From: SYIM01 sp041182885
GTDB lineage: Bacteria > Pseudomonadota > Gammaproteobacteria > Burkholderiales > Burkholderiaceae_E
Length of the DNA stretch: 22,703 nt
Reading direction: 5' to 3'
NCBI GenBank assembly: GCA_049423065.1
Contig: JBMSQB010000074.1
Span: 1-22,703, forward strand
A program made the position numbers and the translations under genes. The notes beneath the pieces were generated by a model. That model was not told the origin of the DNA and searched no databases. It saw only the letters and a list, made by a program, of their open reading frames with translations. Shown one piece after another: positions 1 to 7,011 of this stretch; within the stretch, counting starts at the first letter, position 1; each line of letters begins with the position of its first letter.

Positions 1-21
1 GAGTTCTCGGTGAAGCCACGC

Positions 22-97
22 GCTTGAACCCCGAGCTTGAACCCCGAGCTTGAACCCCGAGCTTGAACGCAGGGCCCCTCCCGAGCTCGAGCCCCGA
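22..97. repeat. 13-bp tandem repeat array downstream of dnaG
   Basis: The unit GCTTGAACCCCGA occurs three times in perfect tandem (22-34, 35-47, 48-60). A truncated copy follows (GCTTGAAC at 61), and after a short interruption a diverged copy at 85-97 matches 11 of 13 bases. The array lies between the dnaG stop codon and the left edge, where rpoD is expected on the minus strand. The unit length is not a multiple of three, so it would not encode a simple peptide repeat. I see no T-rich tract marking a terminator and no recognised repeat family. The rest of 1-141 contains nothing else I can support. Confidence 0.85.
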
Positions 98-141
98 TCT
101 CGCCCCGCCGCTCATCCTCGGGTTTTTGCGGAGAAAACCTA

Positions 142-2124
142 TTATTTTACCACGACGCGGGTCATTTTGAGGAGCGCCGCGTAGCGGAGCCTCTGTTCCT
201 CGGTATGGACCCCGGAGGCCACCAGTTGTTCGATCTGCTGGCGCGCCCAGCGGCTTTTCAACTGGCCAAGCGCGCCCCCCAGTTCAAGCGCAGCCTCCGC
301 ACCGCTCAACTCGGCGACCCCCGCGGAATCGGCGCCGCCAGCGCGCTCCAGTCGAAGCACCTCTTCCGGGTCCGAACCACGCAACGCCTCGCAAACGCTC
401 GCGAAAGTGCTCGCAGGCGGTAGCGCGGCTATCTTCCTGATCCAGTCGGCAAGCACGGCTGGAACCCAGGGCTCGCCGGCGTCGAGCGTACCGGCAAGTC
501 CCGGATGGAGGGCGAGCAGCAGACGCGATCGCGCCTCAAGATCCGGGGCTGCAGCGGGCACCCGCAGCCGGGGCGGTTCGGCCCGATACCCCCCGCTCGA
601 CGGGCCGGCGCGCTCGCCACGCAGCTTGCGCGAGGCGCCTTCATAGGCGGTTGAATCGCTCCCTCGGGAGGCACGCGCGCCGTCGGCCCGCGACGTATTC
701 CGGTCGGCGCCCCGTTCAAACCCGCGAACGCCTCGCTCGGGCTGAAAGAACCGCTCGACCTCGGCGACGGCGAGCTGAGCCAGCGCAGCGAGCCGATGAA
801 CGATCTGCAGGCGAAGGGCTGGCGCAGCGAGCTCTGCAATCATGGGGCGCGCCTTCGCAAGCAGCATCGCGCGTCCCTCGGGCGTAGCCAGGTCAATCTG
901 CTGGGATAGCTCGCGCAGCAGCACTTCCGAGAGCGGTACCGTTTTTCCAAGGAGCTCACGCCAACCCTCCACGCCCTGCTCGCGGACAAAACTGTCCGGG
1001 TCATGCTCGGGCGGCAGGAACAGAAAGTCGATCCGGCGGGTGTCGGCTGTGTGCGGCAGGCATACAGCCAGTGCGCGCGAGGCGGCCTTGCGTCCTGCAG
1101 CGTCCCCGTCAAACGCAAACACCAGCCGCGACGCGAGACGAATCAGTTTCCGGACATGGTCGGGGGTGGTGGCAGTGCCAAGCGTTGCCACCGCATTGCC
1201 AACGCCATGCTGCGCCAGCATCACCACGTCCATGTAGCCCTCGACCACAACCACGCAGTCCTCGCGGCGAATTGCATCGCGGCCTTCAAAGACGCCATAG
1301 ATTTCACGGCCCTTCGAGAACACCGGTGTTTCGGGCGAATTCATGTATTTGGGCTCGCCGCTGTCGAGTACCCGGCCACCGAAGCCAATCACCTGGCCGC
1401 GCGGATTGCGGATCGGAAACATGATTCGGTCGCGGAACCGGTCGTAGCGACGCGTTCGGCCTGGCGTCTGCGCAACCGGCACCTCCCCGTCGGAATCTGG
1501 CGTGCCCCGCCCCGACTCGCTATCGAGGGGCTTGCCCGAGACCCCGGCGCCGGTGTCGTCCGCAGGCGACTCGATGACCAGGCCCGCGGTAGCCATCACC
1601 GGCGCCGAATAATCGGGAACAGCAGCCTCCAGGCCCCGCCACTGGGCGGGCGCATAACCGATCCCGAATCGCGCAGCGGTCTCGCCGGCAAGTCCCCGCC
1701 CCTTCAGATAGTCGATCGCACGGGGCGTATCGCGCAGCCGCTGGCGATAGTGGCGCGCGGCGGTCTCGAGAATGGCAAGCAGGCTCTGGGATTCCGAGGC
1801 CGCCGCCGCGGCGGCAACGGGGTCGATGTCGCGCGACTCTGGAACCGTCATCCCCGCCTCGCGGGCCAGATCCCGAATGGCATCGACATAGCCCTGACCG
1901 GCATGCTCGATCAGAAACCCGATCGCCGACCCATGGGCGCCACATCCAAAGCAGTGATAGAACTGCTTGGTGGGGCTCACCGTGAAGGAAGGCGATTTTT
2001 CGCCGTGAAACGGGCAAAGCCCCAGAAAGTTGGCGCCCGCACGCTTGAGTTTCACGTGCCGCCCCACCACGTCGACGATGTCGACGCGGGCAAGCAGCTG
2101 CTGAATGAAGTCCTGCGGAATCAC
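142..2124 (-). CDS. dnaG: DNA primase DnaG
   Basis: Synthesises RNA primers for lagging-strand replication together with the replicative helicase. At 660 residues it shows the full bacterial primase order. The N-terminal CHC2 zinc finger has C37, H40, C58 and C61. The RNA-polymerase core and TOPRIM fold follow, with VVEGYMDV near 293-300 (acidic E295, D299) and FDGDAAGRK near 338-346 (D339, D341). An Arg/Ser/Gly-rich linker of about 60 residues (roughly 462-525) leads to a C-terminal helicase-binding region. Residues about 186-223 form a low-complexity insertion before the conserved YDRFRDRIMFPIRN motif, where E. coli DnaG has only a few residues. The start is a GTG. Its gap from yqeY is 9 bp, it has no convincing Shine-Dalgarno, and a TAGACT hexamer ends 6 nt upstream. 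The gene belongs to the rpsU-yqeY-dnaG block. The family assignment is secure. Confidence 0.98.
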   Translation of the reverse strand: MIPQDFIQQLLARVDIVDVVGRHVKLKRAGANFLGLCPFHGEKSPSFTVSPTKQFYHCFGCGAHGSAIGFLIEHAGQGYVDAIRDLAREAGMTVPESRDIDPVAAAAAASESQSLLAILETAARHYRQRLRDTPRAIDYLKGRGLAGETAARFGIGYAPAQWRGLEAAVPDYSAPVMATAGLVIESPADDTGAGVSGKPLDSESGRGTPDSDGEVPVAQTPGRTRRYDRFRDRIMFPIRNPRGQVIGFGGRVLDSGEPKYMNSPETPVFSKGREIYGVFEGRDAIRREDCVVVVEGYMDVVMLAQHGVGNAVATLGTATTPDHVRKLIRLASRLVFAFDGDAAGRKAASRALAVCLPHTADTRRIDFLFLPPEHDPDSFVREQGVEGWRELLGKTVPLSEVLLRELSQQIDLATPEGRAMLLAKARPMIAELAAPALRLQIVHRLAALAQLAVAEVERFFQPERGVRGFERGADRNTSRADGARASRGSDSTAYEGASRKLRGERAGPSSGGYRAEPPRLRVPAAAPDLEARSRLLLALHPGLAGTLDAGEPWVPAVLADWIRKIAALPPASTFASVCEALRGSDPEEVLRLERAGGADSAGVAELSGAEAALELGGALGQLKSRWARQQIEQLVASGVHTEEQRLRYAALLKMTRVVVK

Positions 2125-2133
2125 CCGGCGAGT

Positions 2134-2580
2134 CTAGCGCGCCAGACGGGCCTTTACCTGAGCGGAAACCGCTGCCATGTCGGCTCGCCCAGCCAGAACC
2201 GAGCGGACCTGTGCCATGACCTTGCCCATATCCTGGGGACCTGCAGCGCCGGTGGCGGCGATGGCGGACTCAACAGCGGCCGCGATCTGGCTGGCATCGG
2301 CCTGCTCGGGCAAATAGGCAAGCAGCACCGTGAGCTCGAATTTTTCGCGGTCGGCGAGATCCTGGCGCCCGCCCGCTTCGAACTGCGTGATGGAATCACG
2401 CCGCTGCTTGGCGAGTTTTTCGACGACCGCCGCGATTTGGACGTCATCAAGCGTGATTCGCTCGTCGACCTCGCGTTGCTTGATGGCAGCAAGCAGCAAG
2501 CGCAACGCTGACAGGCGATCGGACTCGCGCGCCCGCATCGCCGATTTCATGTCTTCGCTGATTCGGTCTTTGAGACTCAT
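2134..2580 (-). CDS. yqeY: GatB/YqeY domain-containing protein
   Basis: A 148-residue helical protein matching the stand-alone YqeY family. This family resembles the C-terminal tail domain of GatB, the tRNA-dependent amidotransferase subunit that contacts tRNA. Recognisable features are the N-terminal MSLKDRISEDMKSAMRARE helix, the KQREVDER segment, the central FEAGGRQDL, and LLAYLPEQ. The GPQDMGKVMAQV and GRADMAAVSAQVKARL segments close the C-terminal domain. The length is normal for the family. Its precise function is not established. It lies 141 bp downstream of rpsU and 9 bp upstream of dnaG on the same strand, so cotranscription is likely. The ATG follows a GC-rich hairpin that may sequester its ribosome-binding site. 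Confidence 0.93.
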   Translation of the reverse strand: MSLKDRISEDMKSAMRARESDRLSALRLLLAAIKQREVDERITLDDVQIAAVVEKLAKQRRDSITQFEAGGRQDLADREKFELTVLLAYLPEQADASQIAAAVESAIAATGAAGPQDMGKVMAQVRSVLAGRADMAAVSAQVKARLAR

Positions 2581-2596
2581 GATGTCCCGGGGATTT

Positions 2597-2722
2597 GAGC
2601 CCCGAAAGATGTTCAGGCATACAGGCTGCGAGGCCAGGATCGAACCCGCCGCCGCCCAGGGCTTTCACCCTCACCTGCTGCTGGAAGGCGCGCACCCGGA
2701 AGGAGCGCGCGCCAACGGTCAT
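2597..2722 (-). other. rpsU-yqeY spacer with two GC hairpins
   Basis: This 141-bp gap (2581-2721) is long for a tight operon. Read on the minus strand it holds two inverted repeats. One is a 7-bp stem (GGCGCGC / GCGCGCC, arms at 2707-2713 and 2687-2693) around a 13-nt loop, followed by only TTCC. The other is a 5-bp CGGGG/CCCCG stem with a 7-nt loop, ending about 10 nt before the yqeY ATG. In E. coli the rpsU-dnaG gap carries a terminator that lowers dnaG expression relative to rpsU. The first hairpin could be an analogue, but it lacks a U-tract, so this is an inference. An ATG overlapping the rpsU stop as TGATG opens a 91-codon frame of unknown reality through this spacer. Confidence 0.35.
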
Positions 2723-2934
2723 CAGTAGAGTTTCTTGGGCAGCATCTGGCTGCGGATGCGCTTGAAATGGCGCTTGACCGCGGCCGCCTTCTTGCGCTTT
2801 CGCTCGGAGGTGGGCTTCTCATAGAACTCGCGTGCGCGGAGTTCCGTGATGATTCCGGCTTTCTCGATCGTTCGCTTAAAGCGCCGTAGCGCCACATCGA
2901 ACGGCTCGTTTTCCTTGACCCGGACTGTCGGCAT
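2722..2934 (-). CDS. rpsU: 30S ribosomal protein S21
   Basis: A 70-residue, strongly basic protein matching bS21 along its length. It begins MPTVRVKENEPFDVALRRFKR, has the FYEKPTSERKRKK segment in the middle and ends with an Arg/Lys-rich tail. bS21 sits near the mRNA exit region of the 30S subunit and helps initiation. The ATG is preceded at 6-nt spacing by AAAGGGGGTGA, an extended match to the 16S anti-Shine-Dalgarno. This contrasts with several neighbours that have none. The gene heads the rpsU-yqeY-dnaG block, the classic macromolecular-synthesis arrangement with yqeY inserted. Its TGA overlaps a downstream ATG (TGATG). Confidence 0.98.
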   Translation of the reverse strand: MPTVRVKENEPFDVALRRFKRTIEKAGIITELRAREFYEKPTSERKRKKAAAVKRHFKRIRSQMLPKKLY

Positions 2935-2940
2935 TGAAAA

Positions 2941-2995
2941 TCACCCCCTTTCAATCGAACCTGAAAGTTTACACACAAGTCGCAGACGGAGTCAA
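2941..2995 (-). promoter_or_regulatory. Predicted rpsU promoter and Shine-Dalgarno
   Basis: On the minus strand, TTGACT (2995-2990) is separated by 18 nt from TAAACT (2971-2966), a plausible sigma-70 pair. It predicts a transcript start near 2959 and a 5' leader of about 25 nt. The leader carries AAAGGGGGTGA (2951-2941), a very strong Shine-Dalgarno 6 nt before the ATG. This is the best-looking conventional promoter plus ribosome-binding site in the window and fits a highly expressed ribosomal protein. The assignment is by eye only. Confidence 0.55.
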
Positions 2996-3032
2996 AGTGA
3001 AGGGAAGGGCAGGGAACGAGCAAGGGGGAACA

Positions 3033-3068
3033 GGGGCTCAACCACCCAGAGGGGCTCAACGACCCAGA
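3033..3068. repeat. 18-bp tandem duplication across a stop codon
   Basis: GGGGCTCAACCACCCAGA (3033-3050) is followed at once by the same 18 bases with one mismatch (3051-3068). The second copy contains the stop codon and last codons of the flavoprotein gene. Because the unit is 18 bp, the duplication is in frame and places a second TGA six codons after the first. It looks like a slippage duplication with little coding effect. Confidence 0.8.
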
Positions 3069-4282
3069 GAATGGCCCGCCACATAGCCAGAAGCCCAGGC
3101 CCATTGAAAGTTGTAGCCCCCCAGCCAGCCGGTGACATCGAGCACCTCGCCTACAAAGTAAAGCCCGGGCACGCGTCGCGACTGAAGCGTCCGGGGATCG
3201 ATCTCGTCGGTCGCCACGCCTCCCGATGTCACCTCGGCCTTCCGATAGCCCTCGGTTCCCGTGGGCTGCAGCGACCATGCCGAGAGTTGGGTGGTGAGCC
3301 GATCGAGATCGCGGCGCCCCAGCTCGGCAAGCTTGCGGCGCGCAAGCGTCTCTCCCAGCACGCGTTCGCTCCAGAGTGCCGCGAGCCTGCGCGGCATGCG
3401 GTGCGCCAGCACGCTGGCAAGCGGCAAGCGGCCCGATCCATTGCGTTCGTCGGCAAGCCAGCCAGAGGCATCTGCGCCAGCCAGCAGATCGATGGTGAGC
3501 GCCGAGCCGGGCCGCCAGAAGCTTGAGGTCTGCAGCACCGCCGGGCCCGACAACCCGCGATGGGTAAACAGCAGATCCTCGTCGAAGGCAGGGGACTGCC
3601 CGGTCTGAATCCTGACTGGACATGCCACCCCGGCCAGTGTCACGAAATCAGCCCAGGCCGCTGGATCGAAAATCAGCGGTACCAGGGCCGGACGCGGCTC
3701 GACCACGCGGTGTCCGAACTGGCGAGCGATCCGGTAACCAAGGTCGGTGGCACCGATCTTCGGAATGGACAGCCCGCCGGTTGCCACCGCCACCGCCCGC
3801 GCATGAAAGGCGCCCAGATCGGTATCGACCTGAAAGCGGGATGCCTCCGACCCCGCATCGTGCCGGTGAAGTGCCATGAGACGGCATGGACGACGTTCAT
3901 CAACCCGCCCTGCGGCGCACTCGGCCGACAACATGTCGATGATCTGCTCAGCCGACTGATCGCAGAACAGCTGGCCCTTGTGCTTTTCGTGAAAGCCGAT
4001 GCGGTGAGCCCGAACCAGATCGATAAAGCGCTCGGGGGGGTAGGCGCGGAGCGCATGCCGCGCGAACCGCGGGTCGGCGCCCGTAAACCGCTCGAGGCGA
4101 TCGCCTTCCAGATTGGTGAAATTGCAGCGGCCACCACCCGAGATGCGGATTTTCTCGGCGCGCCGTTCACTGTGATCGATGAGCAGCACCCGCAGCCCGC
4201 GCTGGCCAGCCACCGATGCGCACATCAGGCCGGCCGCGCCACCGCCAATCACCACCAGGTCATACACGAGCGCAGAAGTCAC
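3056..4282 (-). CDS. HI0933/YhiN-family NAD(P)/FAD-dependent oxidoreductase
   Basis: A 408-residue flavoprotein. The N-terminal dinucleotide-binding motif is VVIGGGAAGLMCA. The family signature EKIRISGGGRCNFTN follows near residues 43-57. A mid-protein ATGGLSIPKIGATDLGY segment and the C-terminal GLYFVGEVLDVTGWLGGYNFQWAWASG complete the HI0933-like (YhiN/BaiN-type) pattern. Members bind FAD, and the physiological substrate is unknown for most of them, so none is assigned. The chosen start is GTG at 4282; an in-frame GTG at 4267 is possible. The upstream choice is favoured because TAGTAT ends exactly 6 nt before it, consistent with a leaderless transcript. It lies between rpsU and divergent tsaD, a pair adjacent in E. 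coli. Its final codons sit in an 18-bp tandem duplication. Confidence 0.93.
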   Translation of the reverse strand: MTSALVYDLVVIGGGAAGLMCASVAGQRGLRVLLIDHSERRAEKIRISGGGRCNFTNLEGDRLERFTGADPRFARHALRAYPPERFIDLVRAHRIGFHEKHKGQLFCDQSAEQIIDMLSAECAAGRVDERRPCRLMALHRHDAGSEASRFQVDTDLGAFHARAVAVATGGLSIPKIGATDLGYRIARQFGHRVVEPRPALVPLIFDPAAWADFVTLAGVACPVRIQTGQSPAFDEDLLFTHRGLSGPAVLQTSSFWRPGSALTIDLLAGADASGWLADERNGSGRLPLASVLAHRMPRRLAALWSERVLGETLARRKLAELGRRDLDRLTTQLSAWSLQPTGTEGYRKAEVTSGGVATDEIDPRTLQSRRVPGLYFVGEVLDVTGWLGGYNFQWAWASGYVAGHSLGR

Positions 4283-4287
4283 CGTGC

Positions 4288-4294
4288 AATACTA
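4288..4294. promoter_or_regulatory. Overlapping opposed -10 hexamers, flavoprotein gene/tsaD
   Basis: The 17-bp gap between the two divergent start codons contains AATACTA. Read on the plus strand, AATACT (4288-4293) ends 6 nt before the tsaD ATG. Read on the minus strand, TAGTAT (4294-4289) ends 6 nt before the flavoprotein GTG. Each is a 4 of 6 match to TATAAT and keeps the critical A2 and T6. If both are used, both mRNAs would begin at their start codons and polymerases would compete for the same seven base pairs. No good -35 is visible on either side. Confidence 0.45.
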
Positions 4295-4299
4295 CGCCG

Positions 4300-5349
4300 A
4301 TGCGCGTTCTCGGCATCGAAAGTTCCTGCGATGAAACCGGTCTCGCGGTCTACTGCACCGAGCAGGGACTGCTCGGACAGGCACTGCATTCGCAGGTCGA
4401 CATGCATGAGCGCTACGGCGGGGTGGTGCCGGAGCTTGCCTCGCGCGACCACATCCGCCGCATTCTGCCGCTTGCGCGACAGGCGCTCGCCGACAGCAAC
4501 CTCGAACCGGCAGATCTCGATGGCATCGCCTGGACAGAAGGCCCCGGACTCGCCGGCGCGTTGCTGGTGGGCGCAGCCGTTGGCGCAACGCTCGCCTGGG
4601 CGCTCGGCCGGCCGGGAATCGGCGTTCATCATCTGGAGGGGCATCTGCTCTCGCCGCTTCTTGCCAGCGATCAGCCACCCATGCCTTTTACGGCGCTTCT
4701 GGTATCCGGCGGCCACACGCAACTCCTCGCGGTGGAAGACATCGGCTGCTACCGACTGCTGGGCGATACGCTCGATGACGCCGCCGGCGAAGCATTCGAC
4801 AAGAGCGCGAAACTGTTGGGTCTCGGCTATCCCGGCGGACCGGCCCTGTCGCGGCTCGCCGCCCAGGGCAAGCCCGGGCGCTTCAAGCTTCCCCGACCGA
4901 TGCTGCACGAGCCCGGGCTGGATTTCAGCTTCAGTGGTCTCAAGACCGCCGTGCGCACCCAGGTGGCGCGCGGTCTACCCGACGAATCCGCGCGCGCAGC
5001 GCTTGCCCTCGAGGTCGAAACCGCCATCACGGAAGTGCTGGCAGCCAAGGCGGTTCGCGCGGTCCGCGAGTCCGGGCATGGCCGACTCGTGGTCGCGGGC
5101 GGCGTGAGCGCAAACCGGCAGTTGCGTGAACGCCTCATTCAGGCTGCCGAACGCGAGCGGTTCCGCGTCTGGTTTCCACCGCCGGCGCTGTGTACCGATA
5201 ACGGCGCGATGATCGCCCTGGCCGGCGCCCTTCGGCTGGACGCCATGGCCCGCGCGGGCTCGCTACCGTCGACGCCCAAAAACTTTCGCGTGCAACCACG
5301 CTGGCCTCTGGAAGATCTCGAGCCGGTTGCGGGCAGGTCGAGGCTGTAA
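4300..5349 (+). CDS. tsaD: tRNA N6-threonylcarbamoyladenosine transferase TsaD
   Basis: The catalytic transferase of t6A synthesis. It moves the threonylcarbamoyl group from TC-AMP to A37 of ANN-decoding tRNAs, working with TsaB, TsaC and TsaE. The 349-residue protein opens with the family signature MRVLGIESSCDETG. It has the metal-binding HLEGH motif (H111, H115), the SGGHTQL nucleotide-binding segment, LGLGYPGGP, FSFSGLKTA and the late VAGGVSANRQLRERL and CTDNGAMIA motifs. The ATG at 4300 is chosen because the signature begins there; longer upstream frames are shadow. No Shine-Dalgarno is visible. AATACT ends 6 nt upstream, so translation may be leaderless. Its ATPase partner tsaE is at 11682. 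The stop lies only 2 bp from the stop of convergent mak. Confidence 0.98.
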   Translation: MRVLGIESSCDETGLAVYCTEQGLLGQALHSQVDMHERYGGVVPELASRDHIRRILPLARQALADSNLEPADLDGIAWTEGPGLAGALLVGAAVGATLAWALGRPGIGVHHLEGHLLSPLLASDQPPMPFTALLVSGGHTQLLAVEDIGCYRLLGDTLDDAAGEAFDKSAKLLGLGYPGGPALSRLAAQGKPGRFKLPRPMLHEPGLDFSFSGLKTAVRTQVARGLPDESARAALALEVETAITEVLAAKAVRAVRESGHGRLVVAGGVSANRQLRERLIQAAERERFRVWFPPPALCTDNGAMIALAGALRLDAMARAGSLPSTPKNFRVQPRWPLEDLEPVAGRSRL

Positions 5350-5351
5350 GC

Positions 5352-6305
5352 TCAGCGCACTGGCGGCCACAGCCACGCCGCCCCGCGCACGCCCGACGAA
5401 TCACCGTGCCTGGGCGGCAGAAGCTGCGTATCGACCCGGTCCGAAAACACATAACGACCCCACACGCGCGGCACCTCGTCATAGAGCTCGCTCATTGCGC
5501 TCAAGCCACCGCCCAGAACAATTGCATCCGGGTCGACGATGTTGATGACTGTTGCCAGGGCCCGGGCGAGCCTGTCCACATAGCGTCCGAAGCTCTCACG
5601 CGCCGCCGCATCACCCGCGCGCATGGCATGGACCAGTGCCTCGGCGGACGCCTCGCGCGCGCCGGCGTGACGCTCGCGATGGCGGGCGAGCCATCCGGGT
5701 CCGCTCAGAAAGGTTTCCACGCAGCCGCGCCTGCCGCAGTAACAGCGCGGACCCGGCCACTCCTCGGCAGCCATCACCGCATCGTCAGGGGCAGGCATCC
5801 GGTTATGGCCCCACTCGCCTGCAATCGCCATCCGGCCGACGATCGCCTCGCCGTTGATCGCGAGGCCGCCGCCGACACCGGTACCCAGGATCACGCCAAA
5901 GACGAGCCGCGCACCCGCGGCTGCACCGTCGCTCGCCTCGGACACCGCGAAGCAGTTGGCATCGTTGTCGATACGGACGGGACGCCCCAGCGCACGTTCG
6001 AGGTCGTCGGCAAGCGGATGGCCGATCAGCCAGGTGGAGTTGGCATTCTTCACCAGCCCCGTGGCTGGCGAGATGGCCCCGGGAATGCCGATGCCGACGG
6101 GTGCCAGCGGCTGCGAAGCGCCTGGCCCGAACGCCTGTGCGGCTGCGCGGGCAGCAACCTCGTGCACCAGCGAGGCGATTGCATCGAGTGTGCGTTGATA
6201 GTCGCCGCGCGGGGCGGGGATGCGCATGCGGACCAGATCGTGGCCGTCATCGGCAAGCACGATCGCCTCGATCTTGGTGCCGCCCAGATCCACGCCAATC
6301 CGCAT
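5352..6305 (-). CDS. mak: ROK-family fructokinase (Mak-like)
   Basis: Phosphorylates a hexose, most likely fructose, with ATP in the cytosol. The 317-residue protein starts MRIGVDLGGTKIEA (phosphate-binding motif). It carries VKNANSTWL, the catalytic NDAN region (D115), GTGVGGG and EWGHN. The ROK zinc motif CYCGRRGC has C188, C190 and C195, with H167 as a likely fourth ligand. The C-terminal HGDSSGVRGAAWLWP stretch closely resembles E. coli Mak (YajF) and favours fructokinase over glucokinase or repressor ROK proteins. No DNA-binding domain is present. Specificity is inferred from resemblance only. It lies 15 bp after plsY in a minus-strand series and ends 2 bp from the tsaD stop. Confidence 0.9.
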   Translation of the reverse strand: MRIGVDLGGTKIEAIVLADDGHDLVRMRIPAPRGDYQRTLDAIASLVHEVAARAAAQAFGPGASQPLAPVGIGIPGAISPATGLVKNANSTWLIGHPLADDLERALGRPVRIDNDANCFAVSEASDGAAAGARLVFGVILGTGVGGGLAINGEAIVGRMAIAGEWGHNRMPAPDDAVMAAEEWPGPRCYCGRRGCVETFLSGPGWLARHRERHAGAREASAEALVHAMRAGDAAARESFGRYVDRLARALATVINIVDPDAIVLGGGLSAMSELYDEVPRVWGRYVFSDRVDTQLLPPRHGDSSGVRGAAWLWPPVR

Positions 6306-6320
6306 GGTGCGAGCCCGCGT

Positions 6321-6965
6321 TCAGCGATCGGTATCGCCCGGCGCGGGATCGGCGGGTCGGCTGCGCGAGCCGCCAATACGCGACTCGGTACCGTTCAGCA
6401 AACGGCCGATATTGACCCGATGCCGCCAGATGAGGAAGGCCCCCATCACCGCCACCGCCAGCGCGCGTTGATCGGCGCCATGCAACAACACCTGCCAGAA
6501 GGGCGCGAACACCGCAGCCACCAGCGCTGCAAGCGATGAGTAGCGGAAGAAGAACGCGATGATCAACCAGGTGGCGAGCGTGCCGCCGCCGACCAGGGGA
6601 TCGACGGCCAGCAATACGCCCGCCGCGGTGGCCACACCCTTACCCCCCTGAAAGCGGTGAAACACCGGAAACAGATGCCCCAGGAAGGCGGCGAGTCCGG
6701 CGAGCATGACCGTGTTGTCATCGAGTCCGAACGCCGGGCTGGCACTCCGCGCGAGGAGCACTGCAATCACCCCCTTCAGCGCGTCCCCCAGAAGCGTGAG
6801 GAGCGCGGCCAACCGGTTACCGGTTCGAAGCACATTGGTGGCCCCTGGATTGCCCGAGCCATACGTGCGCGGGTCGGCAAGCCCCATCACGCGGCTCACC
6901 ACCACGGCAAACGACACCGAGCCGATCAGATACGCCACCAGCAGCGTCACGAGCTGTGCGGTCAT
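6321..6965 (-). CDS. plsY: Glycerol-3-phosphate acyltransferase PlsY
   Basis: Integral membrane enzyme that acylates glycerol-3-phosphate from acyl-phosphate made by PlsX, the first step of phospholipid synthesis. The 214-residue protein begins MTAQLVTLLVAYLIGSVSFA. It shows the three conserved cytoplasmic motifs: GSGNPGATNVLRT, LGHLFPVFHRFQGGKGVATAAG, and a late HRVNIGRLLNGTESR. About five hydrophobic segments are visible. The start at 6965 is preferred over a longer frame because it begins just before the first membrane segment and is preceded by AAGGGGAACC, a good Shine-Dalgarno. The C-terminal tail of about 20 residues is polar and unremarkable. It follows ybaK by 46 bp and precedes mak by 15 bp. 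Confidence 0.97.
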   Translation of the reverse strand: MTAQLVTLLVAYLIGSVSFAVVVSRVMGLADPRTYGSGNPGATNVLRTGNRLAALLTLLGDALKGVIAVLLARSASPAFGLDDNTVMLAGLAAFLGHLFPVFHRFQGGKGVATAAGVLLAVDPLVGGGTLATWLIIAFFFRYSSLAALVAAVFAPFWQVLLHGADQRALAVAVMGAFLIWRHRVNIGRLLNGTESRIGGSRSRPADPAPGDTDR

Positions 6966-7011
6966 GGGTTCCCCTTCTGCTTGCGCCCGCCCTGCACTGA
7001 AGCGCTGCTGC

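Noticed and set aside
2..115. Minus-strand frame starting ATG at 115 and open to the left edge, possibly the start of rpoD
   Set aside because: The 38 visible codons run through the 13-bp repeat array and do not resemble any sigma-70 N-terminus I know. The ATG has only a weak GAGG directly against it.
1003..2511. Plus-strand open frame of 502 codons opposite dnaG and yqeY
   Set aside because: It is the antisense of two well-supported genes and no protein family is recognisable. High-GC genes commonly leave long open antisense frames.
2581..2720. Possible tRNA gene in the rpsU-yqeY spacer, suggested by GGGTTCGATCC on the minus strand
   Set aside because: The T-arm-like string lacks a proper 5-bp stem, and no acceptor, D-arm or anticodon arm can be folded around it.
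3560..5107. Plus-strand open frame of 515 codons across the flavoprotein gene and tsaD
   Set aside because: It runs antisense to one real gene and out of frame in another. The translation is Arg/Ser/Pro-rich with no motif.
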